This document shows positions 1-10,660 of a DNA stretch of 64,000 nt, one piece after another (positions within the stretch are counted from its first letter, which is position 1; each line of letters begins with the position of its first letter). The notes below the pieces were generated by a model, which saw only the letters and a list, made by a program, of their open reading frames with translations, did no database searches and was not told the origin of the DNA. Origin of the DNA: Cryptomeria japonica. Its lineage: Eukaryota > Streptophyta > Pinopsida > Cupressales > Cupressaceae. Location: NCBI RefSeq assembly GCF_030272615.1, contig NC_081406.1, positions 190,523,891 through 190,587,890 of the forward strand. Direction: 5' to 3'. A program made the translations under genes and the position numbers.

Positions 1-80
1 GGTTGTGATTGACTAACACGTGTTAGTTGCGTGTTTTACACCGTCGATTTTGCAATAAACGGTTGCGATTGACTAACACA
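1..80. repeat. two copies of a 60-bp tandem repeat
   Basis: The phrase GGTTGTGATTGACTAACAC at 1 recurs as GGTTGCGATTGACTAACAC at 61, a spacing of 60 bp, and the first copy runs into the palindrome AACACGTGTT. The array may extend to the left of the window. No function is suggested. Confidence 0.6.
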
Positions 81-905
81 TCGCTATCACACTGTATTAA
101 AGGTCTGTTTTGGAACCAGAATAGCGGCCTGATCTGAGATGTTGATCCAGAAATTAATTTAAAGGTTTGTGAAAATCTGATTTTTTTTTAAGATGTATAA
201 TTGTACACTTGTATTGAATTGAATTATTTTTGTAAAAAGGTTGGTTACTAAAAATATTCGGAGCATCAACAGTAAAGGGAAAGGTTGGCAATATGCGTTC
301 GCACTACTACAAGTTGTGTAATATTTATTCGCAGGCTATTTTTTCTCATCCGTTAGAAGGTAAAATATTAAGTTTGTAACCGTGCGATTGAATAAATCAA
401 AAGACTCGTGTGCTGTTGTGTATTTGTCTGCTGTCCTATAAAAAATGGAAAGATTCCACGTTGGAATGCGATTCGTGGTTTCGAATTCGAAAATGATTGT
501 GTACACGCGGCCTCACATTGGAATATTCCTAGAGAAGGGGGTCGGCACTCTACCATTCTTATTCCTCATGATGTGGCCGGATAAATATTAAAATAAGTTT
601 GATATTCTTACAAATGCTTTTAAATAAGAAAATGACGTACTTGGAGAACCACAATGCATAATAATTGGAGTTTTGTTAAATGATTTAAATTTAGGATTAT
701 TGGACTTGTCAAGTTTATAATGATTAAAAAAAATAAAATATGTGAATTTTAATGGATTATTTATTAGCAATTGTATATTGGTGTGTAAGGGGGTATGTTA
801 AAGAGGTATGCAAAGTCAAATAGGAAAAAACATAGATTCTCTTTTGTGTCTACTTTTAAGGATCTAAACACAATTGAAACAAAACCTAGGAAGATAATTC
901 TGATC
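81..905. other. AT-rich sequence without a recognised gene
   Basis: No ORF above about 60 codons has a plausible composition, and no LTR ends or RNA gene were seen. It is probably old decayed repeat. Confidence 0.4.
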
Positions 906-1635
906 TATTATCAATAGGCTTGTGTTATGTTTGCAATAGGGAGAGAGGGAGAGAAAGAGGGGGACATGAAAAAAAGGAGGGAGAGATAGCGAGGGTGCAA
1001 GGGGGAGAGGAGAGTGCAGGTGGGGGTTAGGGAGATAAAGATAGAGATGGAGGAGGAAGAGAGGGATATGGAGAGGAGAGGGAGATATAAAGAGAGAGGG
1101 AGAGAGGGAGAGAAAGAGGGAGACATAGGAAAAAAAGGAGGGAGAGATAGTGAGGGTGTCGGGGGGGGGAGGGGAGAGTGTGTGAGAGAGTGCAGGTGGG
1201 GGGTGGGGGTTAGGGAGATAGAGATAGAGATGGAGGAGGAAGAGAGGGATATGGAGAGGAGAGGGAGAGATAAAGAGAGAGGAGAGCGATAAATAGATAG
1301 ATGGAGAGATATAGGAGTAGAGAGAGATGGAGAGATAATAAGATAAAGATAGAGGAAGAGATGGAAGAAGAAATATGGAGTGATCGATATAGAGTTAGAG
1401 ATAGAGGGAGCAATGGAAGGAGAAATATGGATAGATAGAGATAAAGAGGCAAAGTGATTAAATATATAGGTGTAGGAAGAGGGAGATGGAGAGGGAGATG
1501 GGGAGAGGGAGGGAGAGAGATGGATAGAGAGAGAGGGGGGAGGAAGATAGAGGTAGATATGAAGACAGATTGATAGAGGAAGAGGGGGACAAATAAATAG
1601 AGATAAAATAAAGAGAGATAGAGAGATAAAGGGGA

Positions 1636-1705
<70 letters not shown>

Positions 1706-1912
1706 ATAATGAGATATAAGAAGAGGAGAGGGAGAGAGACAGAGAGATAGACAAATGAAAAGAATTAGAGATATTTAAATAGAAATGAGAGGGAGATAGA
1801 GAAAGGAGAAGAGAGAGCGAGATATAGATATATGGTAAGAGAATGAGAAAGAGAGAGATGGTGATATATGAGAAGAGAAAGGGAGAGATAGGTAGAGATA
1901 GAGAGATAGATA

Positions 1913-1987
<75 letters not shown>

Positions 1988-2175
1988 AGAAGAAGAAGAA
2001 TAGAGGGATATATAGCTCAATATATAAAGAGAGAGGAGAGATATAGATAGAGGAAAATATATAGATAGAGAGGGATAGGGAAAGAGATAGAGAGATAGGG
2101 AGGTAGTGAGATAAAGGTATAGAAAAAGAGAGAGAGGAGTGAGAGGGAGATTGAGAGAGAAAATAGAGATAGAGA

Positions 2176-2251
<76 letters not shown>

Positions 2252-2263
2252 ATATATATATAT
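906..2263. repeat. GA-rich low-complexity block with (GA)n microsatellites
   Basis: The plus strand is almost pure purine. Pure (GA)n tracts lie at about 1639-1703, 1915-1984 (followed by AAG repeats) and 2180-2250. Between 950 and 1300 the units are longer: a GGAGAGAGATAG...GAGGGTG segment at about 976 recurs at about 1140, and GATGGAGGAGGAAGAGAGGG recurs at 1047 and 1230, so an imperfect tandem repeat of roughly 170-185 bp is present. Long open frames on both strands are poly(Arg-Glu) or poly(Leu-Ser) translations of this and are not genes. Confidence 0.85.
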
Positions 2264-2264
2264 A

Positions 2265-2517
2265 ATGACCCAAAAGGAGGCACACTAAAGCAAGGACCCA
2301 AAAAGGAGTGTGAAATAGTAAGGTATATAAAAAGGGCCCAAAAAGGAGTGTTAAATAGTAAGGTATATAGCAAGGGCCCAAAAAGGAGTGTTAAATAGCA
2401 AGGTATATAGCAAGGGCCCAAAAAGGAGTGTGAAATAGTAAGGTATATATATACACACCTTATTATTTCACACTCCTTTTTAGGCCCTTGCTTTAGTGTG
2501 CCTCCTTTTGGGTCATT
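2265..2517. repeat. fold-back (inverted-repeat) element with a 40-bp tandem array
   Basis: The left arm 2265-2324 (starting AATGACCCAAAAGGAGG) is the near-perfect reverse complement of 2457-2517 (ending CCTCCTTTTGGGTCATT); I see only a few mismatches over about 60 bp. The 3' half of the left arm is tandemly amplified: AAAAGGAGTG starts at 2301, 2341, 2381 and 2421, a strict 40-bp period. The whole folds as a hairpin and resembles a MITE or fold-back element. No clear target duplication was found; the left side abuts (TA)n and (GA)n. Confidence 0.8.
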
Positions 2518-3140
2518 TTTAACCTATTTGGTCTTTGATCATCCAAACTATCATCATATGCTCATGAGGTGACCTTATCCTATGTCTTGGGTATGTGCAT
2601 TCTTGAACCACCCTTAGTTTATACTTTTCAGGGTGGCCTATGACATTTAGCACCACAGTCCCTCTAAAAAAGGCCCAAATTTAAATGTGTCAAAGTGTCA
2701 GTTCCTGTCATTTGTGTTTTGATCCCAATATTTTGATACGATTATTGGAATTCAACCTAAATGTGAAAATACTTTGAGAACCCTCTATAAAGGTATTATC
2801 TCTAATTCATTCAATCCTATTGAACCGCATCTAGCACTTTCATTCACAAGCATTCCTAATTCCTTCAAGAGTAGATTTGAGTACAAGGAGCATCAAGCTA
2901 CAACAAGCTATCTTCAAATATGTTTTCATGATGGATTTTGTTATGATTTATCATGTTATTGTAGCAACACTTGGAGGACTTATTTATAGAGAATTGCTTG
3001 TCTGTCGTTATCAATCTTGAGGTATAATCTTGTCAATTCAACATTTCACTTTAGATTTAGCTTTTTTCCTACTAGGGGTAAGCTCTCTTTTCTAATCAGT
3101 CATAGTTGTAGTGGAGGTTAATTCCTACCCAATGTTTGAC
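2518..3140. other. non-coding, possible LTR relic
   Basis: No credible ORF. A TATA-like CTATAAAGG at about 2785 is followed by pyrimidine-rich sequence similar in style to the promoter and 5' UTR part of the long LTRs at 17909 and 54905. Without ends or a second copy this is only a suggestion. Confidence 0.25.
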
Positions 3141-3640
3141 TTAGGAAAACTCCTCTACAACATAATGGATATGTCCACCAAGATGGGGCACCAAAAAGAT
3201 GCCAACTTTTTTTTGGCTCAAATGAAGCCATTTGGCACATGTCAAATAGGGTGCTTGTCCTATTTGGTGTGCCAAGCCTAAGGTTTGGTTATGCCAAATG
3301 TATTTGGTGAGTGCCAAATTTGGCACTAGCCATATATTTTGCATTGGATTAAATCATTTTCTCTTTCTCTCTCTCCAAAAAAGAATATATACATGAGATA
3401 TAATTTAAGTTAACATTTCAATACATCTTTTTCAATATATAGATGAAGTATAATATTTCAATATGTCCTTTTTCTTTCTTATAATATAAGTTATATTTCA
3501 TATACATATTGATAGGATGTTTGAAAGTGGTTTCAAGTCTCTAGAAGATCATTTCAATTTTTCTAGAATTTTTCAAATTTTAGTAATCAACATTCTCTCA
3601 CTCTCTCTATCTCATTCTATTTATCTCCCCCAAACTCTAT
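3141..3640. repeat. left arm of a large inverted structure, with TTGGC/GCCAA palindromes
   Basis: From about 3180 to 3340 the motifs TTTGGCAC, GCCAAAT and TTGGTG recur in both orientations, e.g. GAGTGCCAAATTTGGCACTA at about 3309. From 3340 to 3640 the sequence (TCTCTCTCTCC, ATATATACATGA, GTTTGAAAGTGGTTTCAAGT, TTTTAGTAATCAACATTCTC) matches, in the opposite orientation and in the same order, the stretch 23795-24080. Beyond 3590 it grades into the CT-rich block. Confidence 0.6.
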
Positions 3641-4644
3641 ACCTATAGATCTTTGTATCACTCTTCCTCTGCCCCCTTTCTACCTCTCTCCATCTCACTC
3701 TCTCCTCTCTCCCCCAATATCTAGCACTACCTCTTTACCTCTCTCTCTTACCCTTCACTCTCTACTATATTTCTCCTCTCTCTTTACACACCTCCCCCTC
3801 ACTCCCTCCCTACCTCTATTTCTCTAGGTATCTCCCACCCTCTCTCACGCTATACCTCACCTTCCCTCCATACCCCTATCTTTATCCATCTCTCTCTCTC
3901 TCTCTCTCTCTTATTCTCTCTCCATCTCTTATTGTTTCTCTTCCCCCTCTCTCCATTCTATTGATCAATACCTCTCCCTCCAAACCTTTCTATCTCTTCC
4001 CATCCCTAGGTTTCTCCTTCCCTCCATCTCTATTTCTCTACCTCTTCCTCACTATCTCATTATCCACATCTCTCCCACCTCTATCTTTACCCTAGGTTTC
4101 TCACCTCTATATCTCTCCCCTCTCTAGTTCTTTACCTCTCCGTCCCTCACTCTCTCTTGGTATCTCTCCACTTATTCTCTCTCCATTTTCGAGGTCATCA
4201 CCTCTCCCTCCTACTATCTCTCCCCTCTCTAGGTTTTCCTTTCTTGGACCTCTCTACATATCCATCCATGAATCATTACCCACCTCTCTCTATCCCCCTC
4301 TATCTATCTCACTAATCTCTCTCCCCATCCATGTCTCTCACCTCTCTCCCATCCTCTATGTATATCACGTCTCTCTCATACTCTAGGTGTCTCACCTCTC
4401 TATTTGTCCCCTCTCTAGTTCTCTCCCTTCCCCTCTACCTCTTTATCCATCACCCCTTACCCCGCTCCCTTTATGAAATTCCCATTCTCTTCTTTCTCTC
4501 TCCCCTCTCCTCTTATCTATCCAAAACTCTAGACCTCTCTCACCTTTCTCTCCCACACTCTCTCCCTCTCTACCTTGCCCTCCTTATCCCCATCCCTCTC
4601 TCTTCCCTCTCCCTTTCATTGTTTCTCTCCAATCTCTTTATTCT
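3641..4644. repeat. CT-rich block (left part)
   Basis: Polypyrimidine sequence built from variants of CTCTAGGTCTCTCACCTCT, AGGTCATCACCTCTCCCTCC (4191) and CTTTATGAAATTCCC (4470). The same modules recur at 9899-14600, so this is the left part of the block into which the element at 4645-9893 inserted; 4640-4644 is ATTCT, the left target duplication. Confidence 0.8.
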
Positions 4645-6223
4645 TGATGAGCCTATAAATTGACCATATTATTTAATGTTTTACCTCATGTTTATAATTT
4701 CCTTCTTTGAAGCATTAACTAGGATTAATGGTGTTTGATATGCATATGTGTGTCTAGCTGGTTGATGCTAAATGATGATAAAATATTATCATAAATGGTT
4801 AATGTTGGATGTAAATTACTTTGGAATGATTAAAATGTTGTTTTTAAGTGATTTGAGTAGTTCATATAGCTAGAAGAAAGGAGAAGCAAGTTGGCAATTA
4901 ACAGATGTAGCAGTTGACTGAAAGTGCAGAAAAATTCAAAAGACCAGTTTCAGTAAAATAAGCACATCTCACTCGTTTCTTAACGAAATTAATATTTTCA
5001 AAATGATATGGAAATATTAAAAAGATATCTAAAATGGGTTTAAACCATTTGATCTGATTTACAATATTTAATGATACGAATTTACCATAAGTTGATTGAG
5101 ACAAACTAGTAGATTTTTAGGCACCAGTTAAGGATTGAGTTCTAGTTCAACTTGGACTCTTCTACCTCTTCATGAGTTCGTGTATTTGGAGTTATTAAAG
5201 TGAAGAAAAATTGGAGAATATTGTGGAAAAAATATTTGATGATTCATAAATAATTATAACATGTTTTGTACACATGTTCAACCATGACTATATTTTATAG
5301 TTGTAGAGTTCAAAGAGGATTAGAACTCTCTCAACTCTTGTTAGTTTAATCTTTATTATTAGTCATGAGTAGAATACGTCATCTCCTTGTTGTCATAGGA
5401 GAAATGACATTTGTAATAATTTGTTGAGTTTGTAATTACTTCAACTCTCAAGCCTCAAGCATAAATCTGAGATTTTGTTGAGTTGTGAAAAAGTAGTGTT
5501 GAAAGTATTGTTGATAGTAGTGTTAAGAATAGTGTAGAGAGTATCCAATTAGTGTTGAGTCTTGTTAATGGTGTCCAAGTTCAATTAGCAAGTCTGATAT
5601 ATGTCCATGTAATATTTGATTTGCAATAAGAAACTTATTTGAGCATTGAAGCTTGTCTATTGAAGATGGAATGCTAATGACAGATTGAAGCAACTCAAGC
5701 AAGGGCTAGTTGAGGAACTGTAATTTCATCATAGTTTAGATTTGCAATAGTTTAGATTTTTATTCATTATGCTTTACTTTAATTACTGAGTTGGTTATGA
5801 TAGGTTTTATTTTCAACATATTTTTTTTCACTAGTTTTAGAACAATTGTCCTGCAATGACTGTTGTTGTAAATAACTAGTCATCCTGCAGCCCCTGTTGT
5901 TGCAAATAACCAGTCATCCTGCAGCCCTTGCTGTTGCAAATAACTAGTCTTCCTGCAGCCACTGCTATGTAGTTAGTTTTATTTCCATCATTGTCATGTT
6001 TTTAATTTAGTTTATTATTCTAAGTTTATTTGCTATACACAACTGATACAATAGCTTAGAAGGCTTCCATAGTGCATATACAATGCTATCTCATTTCAAG
6101 TTTATGTCCTTGGGTTGATAATTAAATGTAGCTTCTAGTTCATGAAGGGTTGCTTAGTGTGGATAAAAATCCCTAAGTTGTGAATTAGTATTCTAACGTC
6201 AATTGCAATTAAAAAGCCCAACA
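4645..6223 (+). repeat. 5' LTR of the non-autonomous Tat-like element
   Basis: 1579 bp, from TGATGAGCC to CCCAACA. It shares long stretches with 8552-9893. It has a 258-bp stretch (5351-5608) absent from the right LTR, while the right LTR has about 25 bp near 8610-8635 missing here. A 34-bp tandem repeat lies at 5850-5970. Confidence 0.85.
5845..5970 (+). repeat. 34-bp tandem repeat inside the LTR
   Basis: CCTGCA starts at 5850, 5884, 5918 and 5952, each followed by variants of GCCCTTGCTGTTGCAAATAA and CTAGTC. Four diverged copies also occur in the other LTR at about 9528-9650, so the array predates this insertion. Confidence 0.75.
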
Positions 6224-6227
6224 TTTT

Positions 6228-6245
6228 TGGCATCGTTGCTGGGGA
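6228..6245 (+). promoter_or_regulatory. primer-binding site of the Tat-like element
   Basis: TGGCATCGTTGCTGGGGA, four bases after the left LTR end. It differs at a few positions from the TGGCGCCGTTGCCGGGGA motif typical of plant Tat/Athila elements, generally taken as pairing with a tRNA 3' end. Confidence 0.75.
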
Positions 6246-6281
6246 TGAGTCAAGCTATGAGAGTCTCTAAGTTGTTTTAGA

Positions 6282-6701
6282 ATGTTTACATTTTGGAAGT
6301 ATTTGCAAGAACTAGAAAAAATGGATTTTGGATCCATGAAGCACAATAGCCAAGAGCCAATATCATTTGCAACAAGTTTGGAAATCAATGAAGACATGTT
6401 CTCTAACATCATAGAGGAATTTTGTTCATGTATTGATGACAAGGTGCTGGTTTATGAGAAGGTAAATGAAGATAACCTTGTTTTGCAAAATGAAGAAGTT
6501 ACCATACACAAGGTTGTTGAACGTGATGTTAAATCAGAACTCTTAATTCAAGAAGAGAGTTGCCATAAAGCTAAATTCACTCCTCTAATGCTGAAAAGTA
6601 AAGAAGATATAAATGAAGGCATGTTTTGGGATGACTTAGATAATTTTTGCTTAAATTTAGATGTTCAACAAGTATCCTTTACAGAGAAAAATCATGAGTA
6701 G
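6282..6701 (+). CDS. first internal ORF of the non-autonomous element, unknown function
   Basis: An acidic 139-residue ORF beginning 36 bp after the primer site, where gag normally starts. I recognise no gag, zinc-knuckle or protease motif. It contains an imperfect internal duplication: EINEDMFSNIIEEFCSCIDD at about residues 31-50 and DINEGMFWDDLDNFCLNLDV at about 108-127, both with the pattern INExMF...L/IxxFC.L/ID. The intact frame and the conserved duplicate suggest it was coding when the element was active. It could be a remnant of gag or an element-specific protein; the sequence does not decide. The ATG chosen is the first after the primer site in this frame. Confidence 0.5.
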   Translation: MFTFWKYLQELEKMDFGSMKHNSQEPISFATSLEINEDMFSNIIEEFCSCIDDKVLVYEKVNEDNLVLQNEEVTIHKVVERDVKSELLIQEESCHKAKFTPLMLKSKEDINEGMFWDDLDNFCLNLDVQQVSFTEKNHE

Positions 6702-6731
6702 GAAGAGAAAAGTGCATAAATTTTTATATAT

Positions 6732-7175
6732 TTGTCAATTCAGTCACACAAATTGACGTTTGCAAATCAAGAGGAGAACAAAGAGGCAACCCATCAACAC
6801 AAAAGCACCAAGGAGGGTTCCGAATTTGTGCTTTCACGAGGATGTCCCATCAGAAATCTAGCTAAGAAGGAGGCAAGCAAATCATCACAAATTATTACAT
6901 CCAAACATGAAGTTGCAGTTGAAGATGAAGCTAAATTTCTAGTTGTAGCTAAAGAAGAATGGTTTCAGCTCTCTTATCCACTTCAAAACAACAGTATATA
7001 TTATCATAATGAATTTGCAAAAGAGTGTCTTAATGTCTTTAAAAAGTCATTGCAGCTATCTGTTAAGTTTCTATTGATATTGCAACTCTTTTTGGTTACA
7101 CATAAGCATGTGAAGCATTGTAAGTTGTTGAGAAAGGGCAGATATTTCACAAAACCAGTAAATGGTTTTATTTGA
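6732..7175 (+). CDS. second internal ORF of the non-autonomous element, unknown function
   Basis: A 147-residue ORF 30 bp after the stop of the first ORF. The N-terminal half is rich in Lys, Glu and Ser (SHKLTFANQEENKEATHQHK). The C-terminal third is hydrophobic and ends basic. The two ORFs may once have been one frame interrupted near 6702-6731. No known domain was recognised and there are no RT or integrase motifs in any frame of 7176-8551. Confidence 0.4.
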   Translation: MSIQSHKLTFANQEENKEATHQHKSTKEGSEFVLSRGCPIRNLAKKEASKSSQIITSKHEVAVEDEAKFLVVAKEEWFQLSYPLQNNSIYYHNEFAKECLNVFKKSLQLSVKFLLILQLFLVTHKHVKHCKLLRKGRYFTKPVNGFI

Positions 7176-8539
7176 TTGAGTCTTATTTGCTGGTAAGTGT
7201 AGGTTAGGATAGGTTAAAAAAGGTTTTTCACTCAATAAGTGCTCTTGCACAATGTCTTAGATGTCTTTTTCTTCATTTGTCCACACATAGTTAGTTAGGT
7301 GTTGTCCAGTGGAGTTGTTTCCCTAAATTCTTTTTGTTTAAATGACTCTTTCAGAGGTGTTTACAGCTGGTTTGTTGGTCATATTTCAAGGTCACTTATT
7401 TTTCAAAGTTGCGAGTTAGTCATGTGGTCAATTTTGAAAGAGAGTCTTTGCATATGTTGTCAAAAAAGTTTCCATTAGGTAGTTGGGTCTTCATGGAATG
7501 AAAAATGTCTATCTAAATGGTGTAGTCTGGTTGATCTACTCATGTTCTAAGTTACTTATAGCAGCTATAGTGTGACTAAATAGTCAACCTACACAATCTT
7601 TTAAGAAGTCTACAACAACTCTTAATGTCAAATATGCAACACTCTTCAAGGGACTTGTAAAATCAACTTTGTAGGGACCTATACTTTCAGCTCTTCACCA
7701 AATTTTCTTCTTTTCAAACCACTAAAGGTACAAACATTTATGATTTCCATTTATTTGTAATATTTATCATTTTTAGTTAATTGGTTATCTATGCATTACA
7801 ATGTGTTTTTCAAATCGTCATTTTTCTTGTTACATGCTTCATAACTTATTTATTTTTCCACCCTCATACATTCATTGTCATTTGAGGACAAATGACCTTT
7901 TAGCTGGGGAGAAATATCCATGCCTTGTATTGTTGTCCTACACCATAAAAAGATGATCTTGCCATAGTTTCATATATTCGTACTTACCTTCTAGATTCAT
8001 GAATATATTTTCTTCATTTGACATGCTTTTAAAATGCTTTCCCTTTTCCATTATTGTTTTTAAGTGACAAAAGAGAAGAGTATTTAAGGGCAGCTATACC
8101 AAACAAGAATAACATTCTTGAGACAATGGAAGGGAGTAACCAAGTACAAATTGCAGCAGGGATGTAGATTATAAAATGTTTTAGTGTAACAATCAACAAT
8201 GAAAGAACAATAAAAAGTATTATCATATGAAGAAGTCAAAAAGATAAAAAAAATATGATACAAAGAGGAAGGAAGTTGACAAGAAGACAATGATGAGAAT
8301 GAAGCATATTAGTGCAACAACAAAGAAGTTTCTACAAATTGATCATACACAGCAAAAGAGATGATGGAACAAGATCAAGGAATTATTATAAATAGAAAAT
8401 ATTGGAAAGAATATTTTCAAATCCCTTGTAGAAGAAAATACAATGAGAAGAAAAGACAAGAGCCAAGGAAGAGGATATAATAAACAAAATTTCATGCATA
8501 ACCAATGTCTACTCCTTGCTTGAGGACAAGCAAGATTTT
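7176..8539 (+). other. non-coding 3' internal region of the Tat-like element
   Basis: No supported ORF. At 7881-7919 there is a phrase TTTGAGGACAAATGACC...TAGCTGGGGAGAAA that closely resembles the pre-LTR phrase at 8521-8551, so an additional polypurine-tract-like site lies about 640 bp upstream of the real one. Confidence 0.5.
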
Positions 8540-8551
8540 AGTTGGGGGGGA
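8540..8551 (+). promoter_or_regulatory. polypurine tract before the right LTR
   Basis: AGTTGGGGGGGA lies directly before TGATAAGCC and is preceded by TTGAGGACAAGCAAGATTTT, the phrase commonly seen ahead of the 3' LTR in plant Tat/Athila elements. It fixes the right LTR start at 8552. Confidence 0.75.
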
Positions 8552-9893
8552 TGATAAGCCTATAAATTGACCATATTATTTAATGTTTTACCTCATTTTT
8601 GTAATTTAATTCCAAATAATTTCCAAACATTACCTTGGTTATGTGAAGCATTAACTAGGATTAACGGTGTTTGATATGCATATGTGTGTCTAGCTAGTTG
8701 ATGCTAAATGCTGATAAAATATTATAATAAATGGTTATTGTTGAATGTAAATTACTTTGGAATTATTAAAATTTTGTTTTTAAGTGATTTGAGTCATCCA
8801 TATAGCTATAAGAAAAGAGAAGCAAGTTGGCAAATGACAGATGTAGCAGTGGACTGAAAGTGCAGAAAAAGTCAAAAGACTAGTTTCAGTAAAACAAACA
8901 TATCTCACTCGTTTCTTAACACAATTAAGATTTTCAAAATGATATGGAAAGAATAAAAGGAGATATAAAATGGGTCTAAACCGTTTGAGCTGATTCACAA
9001 TAATTAATGAACCGAATTCACCAGAAGTTGACTGAGACAAACTAGCAGATTTTCAGGCAGCAGTTAAGGATTGAGTTCTAGTTCAACCTGGACTCTTCTA
9101 CCTCTTCATGAGTTAGTGTATTTGGAGTTATTAAAGTGAATAAACATTGGAGAAGATTGTGGAAACAATATTTGATTATTCATAAATAATTTTAACATGT
9201 TTTGTACACATGTTCAACCATGACTGTACTTTATAGTTGTAGAGTTCGAAGAGGATTAGAACTCTCTCAACTCTTGTTAGTTTAATGTAATATTTGATTT
9301 GCAATAAGAAGATTATTTGAGCATTGAAGCTTGTCTATTGAAGATAGAATGCTAATGACAAATTGAAGCAACTCAAGCAAGGGCCACTTGAGGAACTGTG
9401 ATTTCATCATAGTTTAGATTTGCAATAGTTTAGATTTTTATTCATTATGCTTTACTTTAATTAGTGAGTTGGTTATGATAGGTTTTGTTTTCAACATATT
9501 TTATTTCACTAGTTTTAGAATAGTCGTCCTGTAGTGACTGCTGTTGCAAATAACTAGTCATCCTGCAGCCCTTGCTATTTCAAATAACTAGTCATCTTGC
9601 AACCACTGTTGTTATAAATAAATAGTCTTCCTGTAGCCACTACTGTGTAGTTAGTTTTATTTCCAGCATTGTCATGTTTTCAATTCAGTTTATTATTCTG
9701 ATTTTATTTTCTATACACAGCTGATACAATAGCTTAGAAGGATTCCATAGTGCATACATAGTGTTGTCTCATTTCAAGTTCACGTCCATGGATTGATAAT
9801 TAAATGTAGCCATGAAGGGTTGGTTAGTGTGGATAAAAATCCCTAAGTTGTGAATTAGTATTCCAACCTCAATTGCAATTAAAAAGCCCAAAA
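8552..9893 (+). repeat. 3' LTR of the non-autonomous Tat-like element
   Basis: 1342 bp. Its end reads CCCAAAA where the left copy has CCCAACA, so the terminal CA is mutated. It lacks the 258-bp segment present in the left LTR, joining GTTAGTTTAAT directly to GTAATATTTG at about 9287. It is followed by the target duplication ATTCT at 9894-9898. Confidence 0.85.
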
Positions 9894-10179
9894 ATTCTCT
9901 CGATCAATACCTCTCCACACCACCCTCTCTCTCCCCATCCCTATGTCTCTCCCTTCATCCATCTTTACCTTAATACCTGTCTCTCTTCCTATCTCATTAC
10001 CCACCTCTCTCCCCTCTTCTATCTCTATTACCTCTCTTTCCCCTAGGTCTCTCACCCCTCTCTCCCTAAGCTCTAGGTAGCTCACCTCTATATCTCTCCC
10101 CTCTCTAGTTCTTTCCCTCCATCTCCACTTATCTCACTCTCTCTCTCTTTGTGAAATTATCTCTCATTTTTTTCTCTTT

Positions 10180-10660
10180 CTTCCTCACTTCACCCTCTCC
10201 CCTCTCTAGGTCACTCACTCCCTGTCTACCTCTCCCTCTCTCTCTCTCCTTAGCCCTCTCTTTCTCTTTATTCTTCTCTCTCTCCTCTTTTCTCTTCCTA
10301 CTCTCTCTAGGTCATCACCTCTGTCCTCTTATACCCCTCTATTTATATCACCCCTTTCTCTCCCCAACTAGGTCTCTCACCTCTCTCTCCCTCTCTAGGT
10401 CTCTCACTTCTCTATCTGTATGGAGGGATAGAAATAGAGAGGGGATAGATAGAAAGGTGAGAGATCTATATAGGGAGAGGGGTGAAATAGATAGAAGGGG
10501 ATAAAAGAGGAGATAAATGATGACCTAGAGGGGAGGGAGAGAGAAGAGGAGAGAGAGAGAAGAATAAAGAGAAAGAGAGGGCTAAGGATGAAGGGAGTAA
10601 GGGGTAGATAGGGAGTGAATGATAAACTTAGAGAGTGAAGAGATAGAGAAGTGAGGGAGG
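10180..10660. repeat. local palindrome with arms of about 240 bp
   Basis: The sequence from 10425 leftwards is, as reverse complement, collinear with 10426 rightwards: the CCTTAGCCCTCTCTTTCTCT module at about 10249 pairs with AGAGAAAGAGAGGGCTAAGG at about 10569, AGGTCATCACC at 10310 with GATGACCT at 10520, and CTCTAGGTCTCTCACTTCTC at 10391 with the start of the right arm. The axis is near 10422. Confidence 0.65.

Larger units (their letters stand above)
4645..9893 (+). mobile_element. complete non-autonomous Tat/Athila-like LTR retrotransposon
   Basis: Two direct LTRs (4645-6223 and 8552-9893) begin TGATGAGCC and TGATAAGCC and flank a 2.3-kb internal region. The 5-bp target duplication ATTCT is present at 4640-4644 and 9894-9898. 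A primer site TGGCATCGTTGCTGGGGA follows the left LTR after a TTTT spacer, which is the layout and motif of plant Tat/Athila gypsy elements (TGGCGCCGTTGCCGGGGA type), and a polypurine tract with the GAGGACAAGCAAGATTTTAG phrase precedes the right LTR. No protease, RT, RNase H or integrase motif is present, so the element would need proteins from a relative. It lies within the CT-rich block, so it is younger than that block. Confidence 0.85.

Noticed and set aside
906-2421. Several long ORFs on both strands (up to 225 codons)
   Set aside because: They are translations of (GA)n and (CT)n repeats into poly(Arg-Glu) or poly(Leu-Ser); open frames on both strands are expected from such composition.
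2301-2440. CRISPR-like array of 40-bp units
   Set aside because: The units are contiguous with no variable spacers and are part of a eukaryotic fold-back element.
2780-2990. Promoter and first exon of a host gene at the TATA-like site
   Set aside because: The 71-codon frame has no recognisable domain and the context resembles LTR leader sequence.
3309-3335. CACTA DNA transposon end (GGCACTAGCC)
   Set aside because: CACTA is internal to a palindrome, without the terminal CACTA, subterminal repeats or a transposase ORF.
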